Source: Candidatus Krumholzibacteriia bacterium
GTDB lineage: Bacteria > Krumholzibacteriota > Krumholzibacteriia > LZORAL124-64-63
DNA length: 7,258 nucleotides
Reading direction: 5' to 3'
NCBI GenBank assembly: GCA_028718575.1
Contig: JAQULN010000144.1
Span: 1-7,258 of the forward strand
The notes under the pieces are model-generated. The model was given only the letters and a program-made list of their open reading frames with translations, was not told the origin of the DNA and did no database searches. The position numbers were made by a program, and so were the translations under genes. Shown here piece by piece: positions 6,721 to 7,258 of the stretch; within the stretch, counting starts at the first letter, position 1; the number at the start of each line of letters is the position of its first letter.

Positions 6721-6744
6721 CTCACAGGAAGGAACAGACAGTCC

Positions 6745-7258
6745 ATGCACAACATCGAGAAGAAAGGCCGCCTGACTCAGATCATCCACGCCGGCAACCG
6801 GATCGACCCCGCCACCGGCGCCGTTTCGATTCCCATCTACCAGAGCAGCACGTTTGCGTTCAAGAACGCCGACCACGGCGCGGCGTCGTTCCGCGGCGAC
6901 CCCGAGGGAGGCTATATCTACACGCGTCTGGGCAACCCGACGATCGAAGCCCTCGAAGCCAGCGTGTCGACCCTCGAGGGCGGCTGTGGCGGTCTGGCCT
7001 GCGCCACGGGTATGGCGGCCGTGAACCTGGTCTACTATGCGCTGTTGTCGCAGGGCGACCACGCGGTCTGCACCGAGTCGCTGTACGGCCCCAGCCGCAT
7101 GGTGCTCGAAACCGAGTACCCGCGCTTCGGGATCACCGCCAGTTTCGTCGATTCGTCCGACCCGGCCAACGTGGAAGGGGCCATGCGCCCCGAAACGAAA
7201 CTGGTCTACCTCGAAACGCCCGCCAACCCCACGCTCAAGCTGGCCGACATCGCCGCGA
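6745..7258 (+). CDS. Cys/Met-metabolism PLP-dependent enzyme, methionine/cystathionine gamma-lyase family (3' end beyond window)
   Basis: The frame is open from the ATG at 6745 to the window edge (171 codons). GGAAGGAA ends 10 nt upstream. The N-terminal part matches the trans-sulfuration enzyme family: THAGN-like 'IHAGNRIDP' (14-22), SIPIYQSSTF (28-37), YTRLGNPT (59-66), ATGMAA (87-92), SLYGPS (112-117), ETPANPT (157-163). Numbering coincides with Pseudomonas putida methionine gamma-lyase: Tyr59 and Arg61 (cofactor phosphate of the neighbouring subunit), Gly89-Met90, and Tyr114 (stacks on the PLP ring) are all present. Cys116 of that enzyme is Pro here. The PLP-binding lysine (near 211) lies beyond the window. 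Family members are cytosolic tetramers that cleave or form C-S bonds in methionine, cystathionine or O-acylhomoserine; the exact reaction cannot be assigned. It is divergent from the subtilase across a 240-bp gap. Confidence 0.92.
   Translation, partial: MHNIEKKGRLTQIIHAGNRIDPATGAVSIPIYQSSTFAFKNADHGAASFRGDPEGGYIYTRLGNPTIEALEASVSTLEGGCGGLACATGMAAVNLVYYALLSQGDHAVCTESLYGPSRMVLETEYPRFGITASFVDSSDPANVEGAMRPETKLVYLETPANPTLKLADIAA

Overview
The window is GC-rich (clearly above 60%), densely coded on both strands, and has no rRNA, tRNA, CRISPR array or insertion sequence that I can see. It reads as ordinary chromosome from a Gram-negative, FCB-like bacterium. The best lineage clue is at the left edge: a secreted protein carries the 'NYPNPFNPxTxIxY' signature of FlgD-like / type IX-like C-terminal sorting domains, common in Bacteroidota relatives and in high-GC candidate phyla such as Eisenbacteria and Krumholzibacteriota. 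That placement is an inference from one motif plus base composition.

Layout: (1) 1-461, minus, partial: exported protein with a fibronectin-III-like domain and the start of a C-terminal sorting domain; it begins at a GTG. (2) 731-1687, minus: exported membrane-anchored zinc peptidase of the MA-like type (HEMAH, then LHEG), with a C-terminal transmembrane segment and an acidic repeat tail. (3) 1791-2528, plus: class III (CobB/SIRT5-like) sirtuin from a GTG start. (4) 2593-3423, plus: PHP-domain phosphoesterase related to YciV/RNase AM, probably co-transcribed with the sirtuin. (5) 3445-6504, minus, convergent with the PHP gene: 1019-residue exported subtilase clearly related to tripeptidyl-peptidase II (TPPII). 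(6) 6745-7258, plus, truncated by the window end: Cys/Met-metabolism PLP-dependent enzyme of the methionine gamma-lyase / cystathionine gamma-lyase family.

Two intergenic regions look regulatory. A good sigma70-type promoter (TTGATA-17-TATGAT) lies just upstream of the subtilase on the minus strand. In the same 240-bp divergent gap, a plus-oriented hairpin with a T5GT5 tract sits 24 bp before the PLP enzyme start, which suggests leader control of that gene.

The genes do not form an obvious single pathway. Three of six encode exported or envelope proteins (sorting-domain protein, membrane peptidase, TPPII-like peptidase), and the others are cytosolic metabolism or protein/RNA-maintenance enzymes. 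The most interesting item is the TPPII-like protease: it keeps the catalytic triad and its spacing, but by hand alignment it lacks both glutamates that hold the substrate N-terminus in human TPPII, so its activity may not be tripeptidyl release. I see no convincing wholly new multi-gene system here.
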